Of a stretch of 64,000 nucleotides of DNA, positions 34,083 to 42,407 are shown piece after piece (position 1 is the first letter of the stretch; each line of letters opens with the position of its first letter). Both the position numbers and the translations under genes were made by a program. This stretch comes from JBCBSK01 sp965250105. GTDB lineage: Bacteria > Pseudomonadota > Alphaproteobacteria > Rhizobiales > Tepidamorphaceae. Where the stretch lies: positions 1,178,001 through 1,242,000 of the forward strand of contig OZ252290.1 in NCBI GenBank assembly GCA_965250105.1. Direction: 5' to 3'. The notes beneath the pieces were generated by a model. That model saw nothing but the letters and a program-made list of their open reading frames with translations, was not told the origin of the DNA and made no database searches.

Positions 34083-35618
34083 TCAGCGCAGCTTGAAGCG
34101 CTGCACCTTGCCCGTCGCCGTCTTCGGCAGATCGTCGACGATCTCGATCCAGCGCGGATACTTCCACTTGCCGACCCGTTCCTTGACATGCTCGCGCAAG
34201 GCTTCGGCGATCGCGCCGCCGGCCGCGCCGTTCTTGAGAACCACGAAGGCCTTGGGTTTTTCGAGCCCGCTCTCGTCATGGGCCGGCACGACGGCGGCTT
34301 CGAGGACGTCCGGATGGGTGACCAGCGCCTGTTCGACCTCGAAGGGCGCGACCCAGATGCCGCTGACCTTGAACATGTCGTCGGTGCGCCCGCAATAGAC
34401 GAGGCGATCGTCGGCGCGGCGCTCATATTTGTCGCCGGTGCGCGTCCAGTGACCTTCGAAGGTCGACCGGCTCTTGTCGCGCTGGTTCCAGTAGCCATCG
34501 GCCGCCGACGGGCCGTTGACCAGCAATTCGCCGATCTCGCCGGCGGCCACGTCGCGGCCCCGCTCGTCGACGAGCCGCAGATGATAGCCCGGCACGGCGA
34601 CGCCCGACGTGCCGTAGACGACGTCGCCCGGCGCGTTCGACAGGAAGATGTGCAGCATTTCCGTCGACCCGACGCCGTCGAGAATGTCGGTGCCGGTGAT
34701 CTCGGTCCAGCGCTGTCCGACATCCGACGGCAGGGCCTCGCCCGCCGAGACGCCCTGGCGCAGATTGTCGAAACCGGCGGGCTTTGACTCCGCCATCTGC
34801 GCGACCATCGCGGCATAGAGCGTCGGCACGCCATAGAAGATCGTCGGCTGTGTCCGCGCCATCACGTCGAACACGCTGTCGGGCGTCGGCCGGCCCGCCA
34901 GCAGCACGGTCGTCGCGCCGACCGACATCGGAAACGTCATGGCATTGCCGAGGCCATAGGCGAAGAACAGCTTGGCGGCGGAGAACACGACATCGTCTTC
35001 GCGAATGCCGAGCACCTGGGCGCCATAGGTATCGGATGTCGCCTTCAGGCTGCCATGGACATGGCGCACGCCCTTGGGCCGGCCGGTCGAGCCTGATGAG
35101 TAGAGCCAGAAGGCGGTCTCGTCGGGCGATGCCTCGACGGCCGGCTGCGGCGCGCTCTGCGCCAGTTCCTGCTCGAAGGACAGATGCGCGCCCGGCGCGC
35201 CGTCGACGACGAAGACCGCTCGCAGATCGGGCGCGTCCTTCAGGATCGGCTCGATGGTCGCCAGCAGCGCCCCGGAGACGAACAGGACCTTGGCCCGGCT
35301 GTCGCGCACGATCGCCAGGAAGACATCGGCGGCGAGCAACGTGTTGATCGGAACCGGCACCACGCCGGCCTTGAGGCTGCCCCAGAAGATGACCGGGAAC
35401 GCGGCGGTGTCGAGCAGGATCATCGCGGCGCGGTCCTCGCGGCCGATCCCGTGGCGCGCGTAAAGCGCGGCCATGCGGTCGCTGTCGGCGGCGAGCGCGC
35501 CATAGGTGAGCGCCCGGCCGCCGTCGGCGCCTTCGACGAAGGCGGTCTTGTCACCGCGCCCTTCGGTCAGGTGGCGGTCGACGAAATAGAGCGCCGCATT
35601 GCCGTTCGCGTCGGTCAT
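34083..35618 (-). CDS. Benzoate-CoA ligase family protein
   Basis: 511-residue adenylate-forming enzyme activating benzoate to benzoyl-CoA with ATP, the entry step of the box pathway. The P-loop-like motif YSSGSTGRPKGV is at residues 173-184, the motif SGIWVAPFEVEQAL and the C-terminal lysine region PKTATGKVQRFKLR are present. Family features of the benzoate branch are NAALYFVDRHLTEGRGDKTAF at the N-terminus and GVPTLYAAMVAQ. ATG 35618 was chosen since GAGGACAAGG precedes it; upstream codons are not conserved. Lies 92 nt after the DUF4863 gene. A substituted benzoate is not excluded. Confidence 0.92.
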   Translation of the reverse strand: MTDANGNAALYFVDRHLTEGRGDKTAFVEGADGGRALTYGALAADSDRMAALYARHGIGREDRAAMILLDTAAFPVIFWGSLKAGVVPVPINTLLAADVFLAIVRDSRAKVLFVSGALLATIEPILKDAPDLRAVFVVDGAPGAHLSFEQELAQSAPQPAVEASPDETAFWLYSSGSTGRPKGVRHVHGSLKATSDTYGAQVLGIREDDVVFSAAKLFFAYGLGNAMTFPMSVGATTVLLAGRPTPDSVFDVMARTQPTIFYGVPTLYAAMVAQMAESKPAGFDNLRQGVSAGEALPSDVGQRWTEITGTDILDGVGSTEMLHIFLSNAPGDVVYGTSGVAVPGYHLRLVDERGRDVAAGEIGELLVNGPSAADGYWNQRDKSRSTFEGHWTRTGDKYERRADDRLVYCGRTDDMFKVSGIWVAPFEVEQALVTHPDVLEAAVVPAHDESGLEKPKAFVVLKNGAAGGAIAEALREHVKERVGKWKYPRWIEIVDDLPKTATGKVQRFKLR

Positions 35619-35710
35619 CGCCTTGTCCTCATTGTCATCGCGGCGTTGCCATCGTGCGATTGTCGTGGCGCGTCGGCCAGCGCCCTGAAGCGCGGTCCGG
35701 CCGCCCGCGA

Positions 35711-36190
35711 TCAGCGTCCAGTGAACTCGATCAGCCCGTCGGGCAGGAAGTAAAGGACATAGGCGTCGCCGCCCGTCACGGTGGGATGGTGATCGCTGCC
35801 CGGCGGGTAGACATACCAACCCTTGTCCATGCCATCGAATGTCGGCGCGCCCTCGATCGGCATGATGGCGCCGATCTCGCCGGTGGTATGGATATGATGC
35901 GGACCCTTCACGTCGCGCATGCGCACGACATCGACGCTGAACGCGCCGGCTTCGCCGCCCGGCTTGACGGGCCTCGAAAACTTGATGCCGCCGGCCTCGC
36001 GTCCCATCAGCCAGCCTTCCGCCTCACCAGCGGCGCAAAGCGTTTCGAGCTCGGCGAAATCATCGCCATCGGCGGGATAGGTCGCGTTCAGGAAGGTCGC
36101 GAGATCCGCATCGACCGGCCGGTCGGCGATGGCGCCGGCGATCCTGGAGACAAGCGCGACGAAAGCGTCCTGGGTGGCGTTCTGGGCCAT
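35711..36190 (-). CDS. DUF4863 (PnbB-like, cupin-type) protein
   Basis: 159-residue protein of the DUF4863 family, which includes the 4-hydroxylaminobenzoate lyase PnbB. Cupin-like elements are visible: GPHHIHTTGEIGAIMPIE and YVYPPGSDHHPTVTGGDAYVLYFLPDG, with several histidines able to bind metal. ATG 36190 has GGAGG 7 nt upstream. It is the first gene of the minus-strand ligase operon, divergent from the ABC importer. It recurs in box clusters of organisms not known to use nitrobenzoate, so the lyase name should not be carried over. Role here unknown. Confidence 0.8.
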   Translation of the reverse strand: MAQNATQDAFVALVSRIAGAIADRPVDADLATFLNATYPADGDDFAELETLCAAGEAEGWLMGREAGGIKFSRPVKPGGEAGAFSVDVVRMRDVKGPHHIHTTGEIGAIMPIEGAPTFDGMDKGWYVYPPGSDHHPTVTGGDAYVLYFLPDGLIEFTGR

Positions 36191-36292
36191 GTCGTCCTCC
36201 CGGAATCACGCCGGGCGGCCTGGGCACGACGCGATGCGCCGGACCCGGCACGCCCGATGGATGGCGGGCCCGATCCGACCTTGTTGGTTTGT

Positions 36293-36327
36293 TGAATTAT
36301 TATGCACATTCCCGAACCAGGCCGCAA
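36293..36327 (-). promoter_or_regulatory. Promoter of the ligase operon with degenerate BoxR-type site
   Basis: Minus strand: TTGCGG (36327-36322), 17 bp, CATAAT (36304-36299). TGCA (36306-36303), N6, TTCA (36296-36293) overlaps the -10, one base off in the second half-site. It sits about 100 bp upstream of the DUF4863 start, in a 390-bp gene-free region (36191-36580) shared with the ABC importer. Confidence 0.5.
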
Positions 36328-36423
36328 CCGGTTTCCCATGCGCTGGCGAAGAACCATGCCAAAGACCGGCATTTTCCCTGATTGGCAAGGGGTTTCGGCC
36401 ACCGCCCCGCCATCACGCCGATG

Positions 36424-36441
36424 TGCAATATAATGCTTGCA
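36424..36441 (+). promoter_or_regulatory. -10 region and BoxR-type site upstream of the ABC importer
   Basis: TGCA (36424-36427), N6, TGCT (36434-36437), with a consensus TATAAT at 36429-36434 between and over the half-sites; another TGCA follows at 36438-36441. No good -35 hexamer is seen 16-18 bp upstream. The binding-protein ATG is 140 bp downstream. The layout mirrors the box promoter, suggesting that uptake and degradation share one control. Confidence 0.55.
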
Positions 36442-36580
36442 TGGTCGAATGCCCTCGGATAGCGTAAAGCTGTCGGGCAATGACGACGCGGCCGGAAACG
36501 GGGCTCAGGCCTCGCGGGGCACGCGGGATCCGCGACAAGGAGGATCTGGCAAGATCCGGAGGATCAGGGAGGACAATCGA

Positions 36581-37741
36581 ATGCTCACTCATTGGAAATT
36601 CATGCTCGCGGGCGCGGCCGTCTCCGTGTTGGCGGCGATGCCGGCACAGGCCGAGGAAATCAAGGCCGGCCTGCTCCTGCCCTATAGCGGCGTGTTCGCG
36701 GCCCTTGGCCAGGAGATCGACGACGGTTTCGTCCTGGCGCTCGAAGAGGCCGGCCTGACCGACCAGGTCGTGATCGTCCGCGAGGACACCGAGGTGAAGC
36801 CGCCGGTCGGCCTCGCCAAGACGCGCAAGATGGTGCTCGAAGACGAGGTCGACGTGCTCGTCGGCCCGGTATCGTCGGGCGTCCTCGGCGCGGTGCGCGA
36901 TTTCGTCGACGGCACCGAAGTGCCGCTGATCGTCGCCAATGCGGGCAATGACGACGCCACCGGCGCCCAGTGCAGCCCGTTCATCACGCGGGTGTCGTTC
37001 TCCAACGCCCAGGTCAACCGGCCGATGGGCCAGTGGATGTATGACCAGGGCATCCGCTCGGTCTACACGCTGGCGCCCGACTATGCCGCGGGCCGGCAGA
37101 TGATCTCCTCGTTCCGCGACGCCTTCGAGGCGGCGGGCGGCGAAATCGTCGGCGAGGAATACACTCCGTTCCGCACGACGCAGGATTTCGGCCCCTATCT
37201 GACCACAGCGAATGCCGCCAATCCGGACGCGATCTTCGTGTTCTATGCCGGCAGCGAGGCCATCGCCTTCGTCAAGCAGTATGATTCCTTCGGCCTGAAG
37301 GACGACATCACGCTCTACGGCTCGGGCTTTCTGACCTCGCCGCTCTATGTCAACGCGCAAGGCCCGGCGGCCATCGGCGCGATCACCTCGCTGCACTACA
37401 TTCCGACCCTCGACACGCCGGAAAACGCGGCCTTCGTCGAGACCTTCGAGGCCAAGACCGGCCGCGTGCCGTCGGAATACGCCGTCCAGGGCTATGATGC
37501 CGGCCGCCTCCTGGCCGAGGCGATCCAGTCGGGCGCAACCGACCGCGCCTCGATCGCGGCCGCCCTGCCGACGATCACCTATACCGGGCCGCGCGGGCCG
37601 ATGCAGATCGATCCCGCGACCAACAACGTCGTCCAGAACATCTACATCTACGAGACGATCGAGGAAGACGGGGTCCTGACCCAGCGTCTCATCGACACGG
37701 TGGAAAACGTTCAGGACGCCCCCAACGGCTGCGCGATGTAA
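36581..37741 (+). CDS. Branched-chain-type ABC transporter substrate-binding protein (likely aromatic acid)
   Basis: 386-residue periplasmic protein of the Peripla_BP_6 (LivK/HbaE-like) family. Signal peptide at residues 1-24 (ends MPAQA), then EEIKAGLLLPYSGVFAALGQEIDDGFVLALEEAG, and later VDVLVGPVSSGVLGAVRDFV and YTLAPDYAAGRQMISSFRDAFEAAGGE. ATG 36581 has GGGAGG upstream. Members of this branch bind benzoate or hydroxybenzoate rather than amino acids, and position next to the box genes supports benzoate; this is inference. Followed by livHMGF-type genes. Confidence 0.88.
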   Translation: MLTHWKFMLAGAAVSVLAAMPAQAEEIKAGLLLPYSGVFAALGQEIDDGFVLALEEAGLTDQVVIVREDTEVKPPVGLAKTRKMVLEDEVDVLVGPVSSGVLGAVRDFVDGTEVPLIVANAGNDDATGAQCSPFITRVSFSNAQVNRPMGQWMYDQGIRSVYTLAPDYAAGRQMISSFRDAFEAAGGEIVGEEYTPFRTTQDFGPYLTTANAANPDAIFVFYAGSEAIAFVKQYDSFGLKDDITLYGSGFLTSPLYVNAQGPAAIGAITSLHYIPTLDTPENAAFVETFEAKTGRVPSEYAVQGYDAGRLLAEAIQSGATDRASIAAALPTITYTGPRGPMQIDPATNNVVQNIYIYETIEEDGVLTQRLIDTVENVQDAPNGCAM

Positions 37742-37762
37742 GCCGCAGACGGCAGCCCCGGA

Positions 37763-37808
37763 CGGCCGGCCTTCGCGTGATCACCGATCACAAATCGTCG
37801 GCCGGCCG
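37763..37808 (+). terminator. GC-rich hairpin between binding protein and permease genes
   Basis: CGGCCGGCC (37763-37771) pairs with GGCCGGCCG (37800-37808) around a 28-nt loop that contains its own TGATCAC/GATCA dyad. There is no T-run. It may stabilise the upstream message or reduce read-through so that binding protein exceeds membrane subunits, a common pattern. The 264-bp gap holds nothing else that I can name. Confidence 0.35.
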
Positions 37809-38005
37809 GGCCGGGCCTTGCGCCGCCTCGGTGCGGCCCACTAGGGTCGCGTCATAGCATCGGGAAGGGCACCAACGGCAACCTCGCGCGAGCGTCGCCT
37901 GCCCTTTCCCCATTGACCTCGATTTCCGAACGGCAAGTCGCGCCGTGCCCGCCGCAACCGGACAACCGATCGCGGCCTTTCCAAGGACAGACAGAGTATC
38001 CGACC

Positions 38006-38875
38006 ATGGCCGACCCCGCCTTCTGGCTGGTTCAGACACTGAACGGCTTGCAGCTGTCGATGCTGCTGTTTCTGTTATCGGTCGGCCTGACCGTCATTTT
38101 CGGCCTGTTGCATTTCGTCAATCTGGCCCATGGCGCGCTCTACGCGCTCGGCGCCTATATCAGCATCAGCGCGGCGTCCTGGTTCGGCTCCTATTGGGGC
38201 GGGTTCGCGACCGCGCCGATCGCCGTCGCGCTCGTCGGCGTCTTGCTCTATGTCGGCCTCATCCGGCGCATGCGCCAGGCCGGACCGATGAACCAGGTCC
38301 TGGTGACGCTCGGCCTGATCTTCGTCTTTCTCGACATCTTCCGGCTGACCTGGGGCGATCTCGCGCTGGGCGCCGACGAGCCGGCGCTGTTCACCGGCCG
38401 CTCCGAATTTCTCGGCGTCGTCTATCCGACCTATCGGCTGTTCATCATCGGCCTCGGCCTCGTCGTCATGATCGCGCTCGGCCTGGTGCTGGCGCGCACC
38501 CAGATCGGCGCCATCATCCGCGCCGGCGTCGACAACGACCAGATGGCGGCCTGTCTCGGGGTCAATGTCGAGCGCGTGTTCTTTCTCGTCTTCTGCGTCG
38601 GCTGCGCCCTGGCGGGGCTTGCCGGCGCGGTCGCGGCCCCGGTCTTTTCCGCCTATCCCGACATGGGCACCGAGATCCTGATCTCGACCCTGATCGTCGT
38701 CGTGATCGGCGGCATGGGCAGCCTGCAGGGCGCGATCGTCGGCTCGCTGCTGGTCGGCTTCATCCAGACCTTCGGCGCGGTGATCGCCCCGCAGATCGCC
38801 TCCGTCCTGATCTATGCCCTGCTCGCCGGCGTCCTGATCCTGCGCCCGGCGGGCCTGTTCCCGGCGCGGAGCTGA
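38006..38875 (+). CDS. livH: Branched-chain-type ABC transporter permease LivH
   Basis: 289-residue integral membrane permease of the LivH family with about eight helices. Typical stretches are GLTVIFGLLHFVNLAHGALYALGAY, RAGVDNDQMAACLGVNVERVFFLVFCVGCALAGLAGAVAAPV and VVVIGGMGSLQGAIVGSLLVGFIQTFG, the EAA-like coupling loop lying in the second. ATG 38006 begins after a 264-bp gap from the binding-protein gene. Pairs with LivM, whose gene starts 5 nt after this stop. Confidence 0.93.
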   Translation: MADPAFWLVQTLNGLQLSMLLFLLSVGLTVIFGLLHFVNLAHGALYALGAYISISAASWFGSYWGGFATAPIAVALVGVLLYVGLIRRMRQAGPMNQVLVTLGLIFVFLDIFRLTWGDLALGADEPALFTGRSEFLGVVYPTYRLFIIGLGLVVMIALGLVLARTQIGAIIRAGVDNDQMAACLGVNVERVFFLVFCVGCALAGLAGAVAAPVFSAYPDMGTEILISTLIVVVIGGMGSLQGAIVGSLLVGFIQTFGAVIAPQIASVLIYALLAGVLILRPAGLFPARS

Positions 38876-38880
38876 CCGCC

Positions 38881-39903
38881 ATGTTCCACCAGACCCCGCT
38901 CAAGACGGCCATGCTGATCCTGATGATCGGCGTCGGCGTCGCCTATGCCTCGACGACGGGCTATTTCGGCCGCGAACTGGTGATCGAGGCTGCGACGCTC
39001 GCCATCCTCGCCATCAGCCTCGACATGATCGCCGGCTATGGCGGCATGGTCTCGCTGTGCCATGGCGCGATCTTCGGCATCGGCGCCTACACCTATGCGA
39101 TCCTCACCGTGCTGCTCGGCTATCCGCCGCCGCTCGCCTTCCTGGCGGCCGTGGTCAGCTCGGCGATCTTCGGCTTCGCCGTCGGCATGGTGACGTCGAA
39201 GACGCAAGGTATCTTCTTCATCATGGCGACGCTGGCCTTCGGGCAGATGGCCTATGTCATGGTGTTCGAGAACCGGGCGCTCGGCGGCGATGACGGCATG
39301 GCTGGCGTGCCGCGCCTCGATCTGTCGTTCATCGGCCTGAACATGAACGATTCGACGCAATTCGCCCTGTTCGCCATCGCCATGACGGTCGTGGTCTACA
39401 TCATCGCGGCGGCGGTGCTGCGGTCGGGCTTCGGGCGCACGCTGGTCGGCATTCACTATAATGAAGGGCGCATGCGCGCCGTCGGCCTGCCGATCTGGCG
39501 CTACAAGGCGACGGCCTTCGCGATCTCCGCCGGCCTCGCAGGCCTCGGCGGGGCCATCGCGGCGCAGCAGACCATGTTCGTCTCGCCCGAACTCATGCTG
39601 TGGACCGTCTCCGGCACGGTCCTGATGGTCGTCATCCTCGGCGGCGTTGGCACCCTCATCGGCCCGGCGCTCGGCGCCATCATCTGGGTGTTCCTCAAAC
39701 ATGAAGTCAGTTCGATCACGATCTACTGGCACGTCATCGTCGGCGCCATCCTGATCATCGCCATCGTCGCCGGCGGGCGCGGCATCTACGGGCAGATCGA
39801 ATATATGATCGAGCAGCGCCAGCTGCGGCGACGCACGGCGGCCGCGATCGCCGACCGCGCCGCCGCCGGCGCCCAAGCCAATGCCGAAGCGGCCGGGCGC
39901 TAG
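38881..39903 (+). CDS. livM: Branched-chain-type ABC transporter permease LivM
   Basis: 340-residue membrane permease of the LivM family with about ten helices (AISLDMIAGYGGMVSLCHGAIFGIGAYTYAILT, GIHYNEGRMRAVGLPIWRYKATAFAISAGLAGLGGAIAAQQ, VMVVILGGVGTLIGPALGAIIWVF). An Ala-rich cytosolic C-terminal tail follows the last helix. ATG 38881 is 5 nt after livH; the reading frame is open further upstream only because it shadows livH. Confidence 0.93.
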   Translation: MFHQTPLKTAMLILMIGVGVAYASTTGYFGRELVIEAATLAILAISLDMIAGYGGMVSLCHGAIFGIGAYTYAILTVLLGYPPPLAFLAAVVSSAIFGFAVGMVTSKTQGIFFIMATLAFGQMAYVMVFENRALGGDDGMAGVPRLDLSFIGLNMNDSTQFALFAIAMTVVVYIIAAAVLRSGFGRTLVGIHYNEGRMRAVGLPIWRYKATAFAISAGLAGLGGAIAAQQTMFVSPELMLWTVSGTVLMVVILGGVGTLIGPALGAIIWVFLKHEVSSITIYWHVIVGAILIIAIVAGGRGIYGQIEYMIEQRQLRRRTAAAIADRAAAGAQANAEAAGR

Positions 39904-39913
39904 GAATCGCGCG

Positions 39914-40660
39914 ATGCTCGAAGCCCGCTCGCTGAACAAGTCCTTCGGATCGCTCGTCGTCACCAAGGACGTGTCGTTCGCGCTCGAAAAGGGCGAACGC
40001 CGGGTCGTGCTCGGCCCGAACGGCGCCGGCAAGACGACGCTGTTCAACATTCTCGTCGGCGAACTGCCGCCGAGTTCGGGCACGGTGCATCTTGACGGCA
40101 CCGATATCACCGGCCTCGCCGTCGACCAGCGCGCCCGGCGCGGGCTGAGCCGCAGCTATCAGAAGAACAACCTGTTCAACGAACTGACGATCCGCGACAA
40201 TCTCGCGCTCGCCATCGCCACCGCACGCGGCGCCGCCGGCTGGATCCTGCGCGACACGCTCGGCGACAAGGAGATCCGCGCCAAGATCGACGACGTCGCC
40301 CGTCAGGTCGGTCTCGAGGACGTGCTCGACGTGCCGGTCGCCACGGCGTCTTACGGCATGCGCCGCCAGCTCGAAGTCGGCATCGCGCTCGCCACCGAGC
40401 CGAGCGTTCTCCTGATGGACGAGCCGACCTCCGGTGTCGGGCCCGGCATGATCCAGGCCTTCAACGCCATGATGAAGGCGCTGCCGCGCGACCTGACCGT
40501 CTTGATCATCGAACATGACATGGATCTCGCCTTCGACGTCGCCGACCGCATCACCGTCCTGAACTATGGCGAGGTCGTCTTCGAAGGCTCGCCCGACGAA
40601 ACCCGGGGCAGCCAATTGGTGCGCGAGATCTATCTCGGGGAATGGGACGCCGATGCTTGA
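39914..40660 (+). CDS. livG: Branched-chain-type ABC transporter ATP-binding protein LivG
   Basis: 248-residue ABC ATPase. Walker A GPNGAGKTTLF, Q-loop near SYQKNNLFNELTIRDNL, ABC signature region read as ATASYGMRRQLEVGIALATEP (degenerate SYGMRR in place of SGGQ/SHGEQR, common in this group), Walker B VLLMDEPTSG and switch His in IEHDMD. Start ATG 39914, 10 nt after livM. The 3' end overlaps livF by 8 nt. Confidence 0.92.
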   Translation: MLEARSLNKSFGSLVVTKDVSFALEKGERRVVLGPNGAGKTTLFNILVGELPPSSGTVHLDGTDITGLAVDQRARRGLSRSYQKNNLFNELTIRDNLALAIATARGAAGWILRDTLGDKEIRAKIDDVARQVGLEDVLDVPVATASYGMRRQLEVGIALATEPSVLLMDEPTSGVGPGMIQAFNAMMKALPRDLTVLIIEHDMDLAFDVADRITVLNYGEVVFEGSPDETRGSQLVREIYLGEWDADA

Positions 40661-41351
40661 AATCAGCGACCTTCACACCGGCTATGGCGAAACCCAGATC
40701 ATCCACGGGCTCGACCTTGTCGCCGAGGCCGGCCGCGTCTCGGCGATCCTGGGGCGCAATGGCGCGGGCAAGACGACGATCCTGCGCTCGGTCATGGGGC
40801 TGATCCCGGTGACCTCGGGCGATATCCGCTTCGACGGCGCCTCGATCGCCGGCCAGGCGCCCTATGATATCGCCAAGCGCGGCGTCGCCTATGTGCCCGA
40901 GACGCGCGACATCTTCCCCTCGTTGACCGTGCGGGAAAACCTCGCCTTGGCCTTTCGGCTGGCGCCGAAGGACGCGCATTGGACGATCGACCGGGTGATC
41001 GATTTCTTCCCCCGCCTCGGCGAAAGGCTCAACAATGGCGGCAATCAGCTGTCGGGCGGCGAACAGCAGATGCTGGCCATCGGCCGGGCGCTTCTGACCA
41101 ATCCGAGGCTTCTGATCCTCGACGAGCCGACCGAGGGGCTCGCGCCAATCATCGTGCGCCAGATCCACGACAAGCTCGACGCCCTGAAGTCCGACGGGCT
41201 GACCATGGTGCTGGTCGAGCAGAATTTCGGCTTCGCCACGAGCCTCGCCGACAGCGTGCGCATCATCGGGCGCGGACGGGTGGTGTGGGAAGGCGCGCCG
41301 GCGGCGATCCGCGACGACAAGGAGGCCCAGGCGCAATGGCTGGGCGTCTGA
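40653..41351 (+). CDS. livF: Branched-chain-type ABC transporter ATP-binding protein LivF
   Basis: 232-residue ABC ATPase, second nucleotide-binding subunit of the importer. Walker A GRNGAGKTTIL, Q-loop PETRDIFPSLTVRENL, signature NQLSGGEQQMLAIGRAL, Walker B LLILDEPTEGLAP. ATG 40653 overlaps the livG stop. Last transport gene; an SMP-30-type gene follows after 43 nt. Confidence 0.94.
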   Translation: MLEISDLHTGYGETQIIHGLDLVAEAGRVSAILGRNGAGKTTILRSVMGLIPVTSGDIRFDGASIAGQAPYDIAKRGVAYVPETRDIFPSLTVRENLALAFRLAPKDAHWTIDRVIDFFPRLGERLNNGGNQLSGGEQQMLAIGRALLTNPRLLILDEPTEGLAPIIVRQIHDKLDALKSDGLTMVLVEQNFGFATSLADSVRIIGRGRVVWEGAPAAIRDDKEAQAQWLGV

Positions 41352-41394
41352 GAACCCGATATCGGGCGCCGGCCCTCGCCCGGAGGCACCGGTC

Positions 41395-42297
41395 ATGACC
41401 GCCGACCGAGTGCTTCAGAAGGCCGAGCGCTTCGCCACGCTGCCCGACCGGTTTCACCTGTCGGGCCGGCCCTCGGCCTGGATCGACGCCAACCGTCCGG
41501 GCCTCGACACGCCGTCATTCCTCGAAGGCCCCGCCTTCGCGCCCGATGGCGCGCTCTGGGTGGTCGATATCCCGCATGGCCGGCTGTTCCGTGTCACGCC
41601 CGACGGCTTATGGTCGCTGGAACTTGCCTATGACGGCTGGCCGAACGGCATGGTATGGCGCGACGACACGGCCGGCCGCCGGTTCCATATCGCCGATTAC
41701 AAGCGTGGCCTTCTGACCTACCGGCCCGGCGACGACGCGCCCGAGATCCTGCGCGAAAGCCATCGCAGCGAGGGCTTCAAGGGGCTCAACGATCTGTGGT
41801 TCGGCCCCGACGGCACGCTCTATGTCACCGATCAGGGCCAGACCGGCCTGCACGATCCGACCGGCCGGGTCTATCGCCTGAAACCGGGCGCCGGCGATCT
41901 CGACATTCTGATCGACACCTGTCCGAGCCCGAACGGGCTGATCACCGATATCGAAGGCCGGGCGCTCTTCGTCGCGCTGACGCGTGCCTGCGAAGTCTGG
42001 CGGCTGCCGCTGTTTCCCGGCGGCACGTCGAAGGCGCAGCTTTTCGCGCGGCTACCGGCCGGGCTCAGCGGTCCCGACGGCATGGCGCTGGACCGCGCCG
42101 GCAATCTCTATGTCTGTCACGCGAGCCGCGGCGCGGTCTTCGTCTTCGACCCGCACGGCGTGGAGATCGGCCATATCGATTGCCGCGCGATCGGCCGCGC
42201 CACGACCAATCTGACCTTCGGCGGACCCGACGGCGACGACCTCTTCATCACCGTGTCCGACAGCGGCGCCATCGCCCGCGCGCGCGCCGTCGCCTGA
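41395..42297 (+). CDS. SMP-30/gluconolactonase family protein
   Basis: 300-residue six-bladed beta-propeller hydrolase of the SMP-30/LRE family. The metal-binding Glu is in FLEGPAFAPDGALWVVDIPHGRLFRV; later DGWPNGMVW, GLNDLWFGPDGTLYVTDQGQTG and CPSPNGLITDIEGRALFVALT give the Asn/Asp ligands. It acts on lactones or related esters in the cytosol. It is 43 nt downstream of livF and likely in the same transcript; whether it handles a benzoate by-product lactone or an unrelated substrate is unknown. The ORF ends at the dispersed repeat copy 2. Confidence 0.85.
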   Translation: MTADRVLQKAERFATLPDRFHLSGRPSAWIDANRPGLDTPSFLEGPAFAPDGALWVVDIPHGRLFRVTPDGLWSLELAYDGWPNGMVWRDDTAGRRFHIADYKRGLLTYRPGDDAPEILRESHRSEGFKGLNDLWFGPDGTLYVTDQGQTGLHDPTGRVYRLKPGAGDLDILIDTCPSPNGLITDIEGRALFVALTRACEVWRLPLFPGGTSKAQLFARLPAGLSGPDGMALDRAGNLYVCHASRGAVFVFDPHGVEIGHIDCRAIGRATTNLTFGGPDGDDLFITVSDSGAIARARAVA

Positions 42298-42303
42298 CGG
42301 CTA

Positions 42304-42402
42304 TCTAGAACAGATCCAGCGAACCCCGGTTCACTGGACACGCTCTAACCCATTGATTTTGCGCAATTCCGGGCGCGAAACCGGTTTCCACTTTCGCTGG
42401 AA
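42304..42402 (-). repeat. 99-bp dispersed intergenic repeat, copy 2
   Basis: Opposite-strand, gapless partner of 3325-3423 at roughly 79 percent identity; the core CTAACCCATTGATTTT (plus strand) is shared. A second GGGTTAGAGC module lies just outside at 42403-42412 and supplies the glpK stop codon (minus strand TAG, 42410-42408). It fills the space between the convergent SMP-30-type gene and glpK. Confidence 0.8.
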
Positions 42403-42407
42403 CCGCT

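Noticed and set aside
35711..36190. Calling the DUF4863 protein a 4-hydroxylaminobenzoate lyase
   Set aside because: No nitrobenzoate genes are present and the gene leads a benzoate-CoA ligase operon; family membership alone is not enough.
36290..36310. TTGTTG-type repeats upstream of the DUF4863 gene as part of the 10-bp phased regulon
   Set aside because: The spacing is 7-8 bp and irregular, and the half-sites do not fit WTGNAT; the site fits the BoxR-type pattern better.
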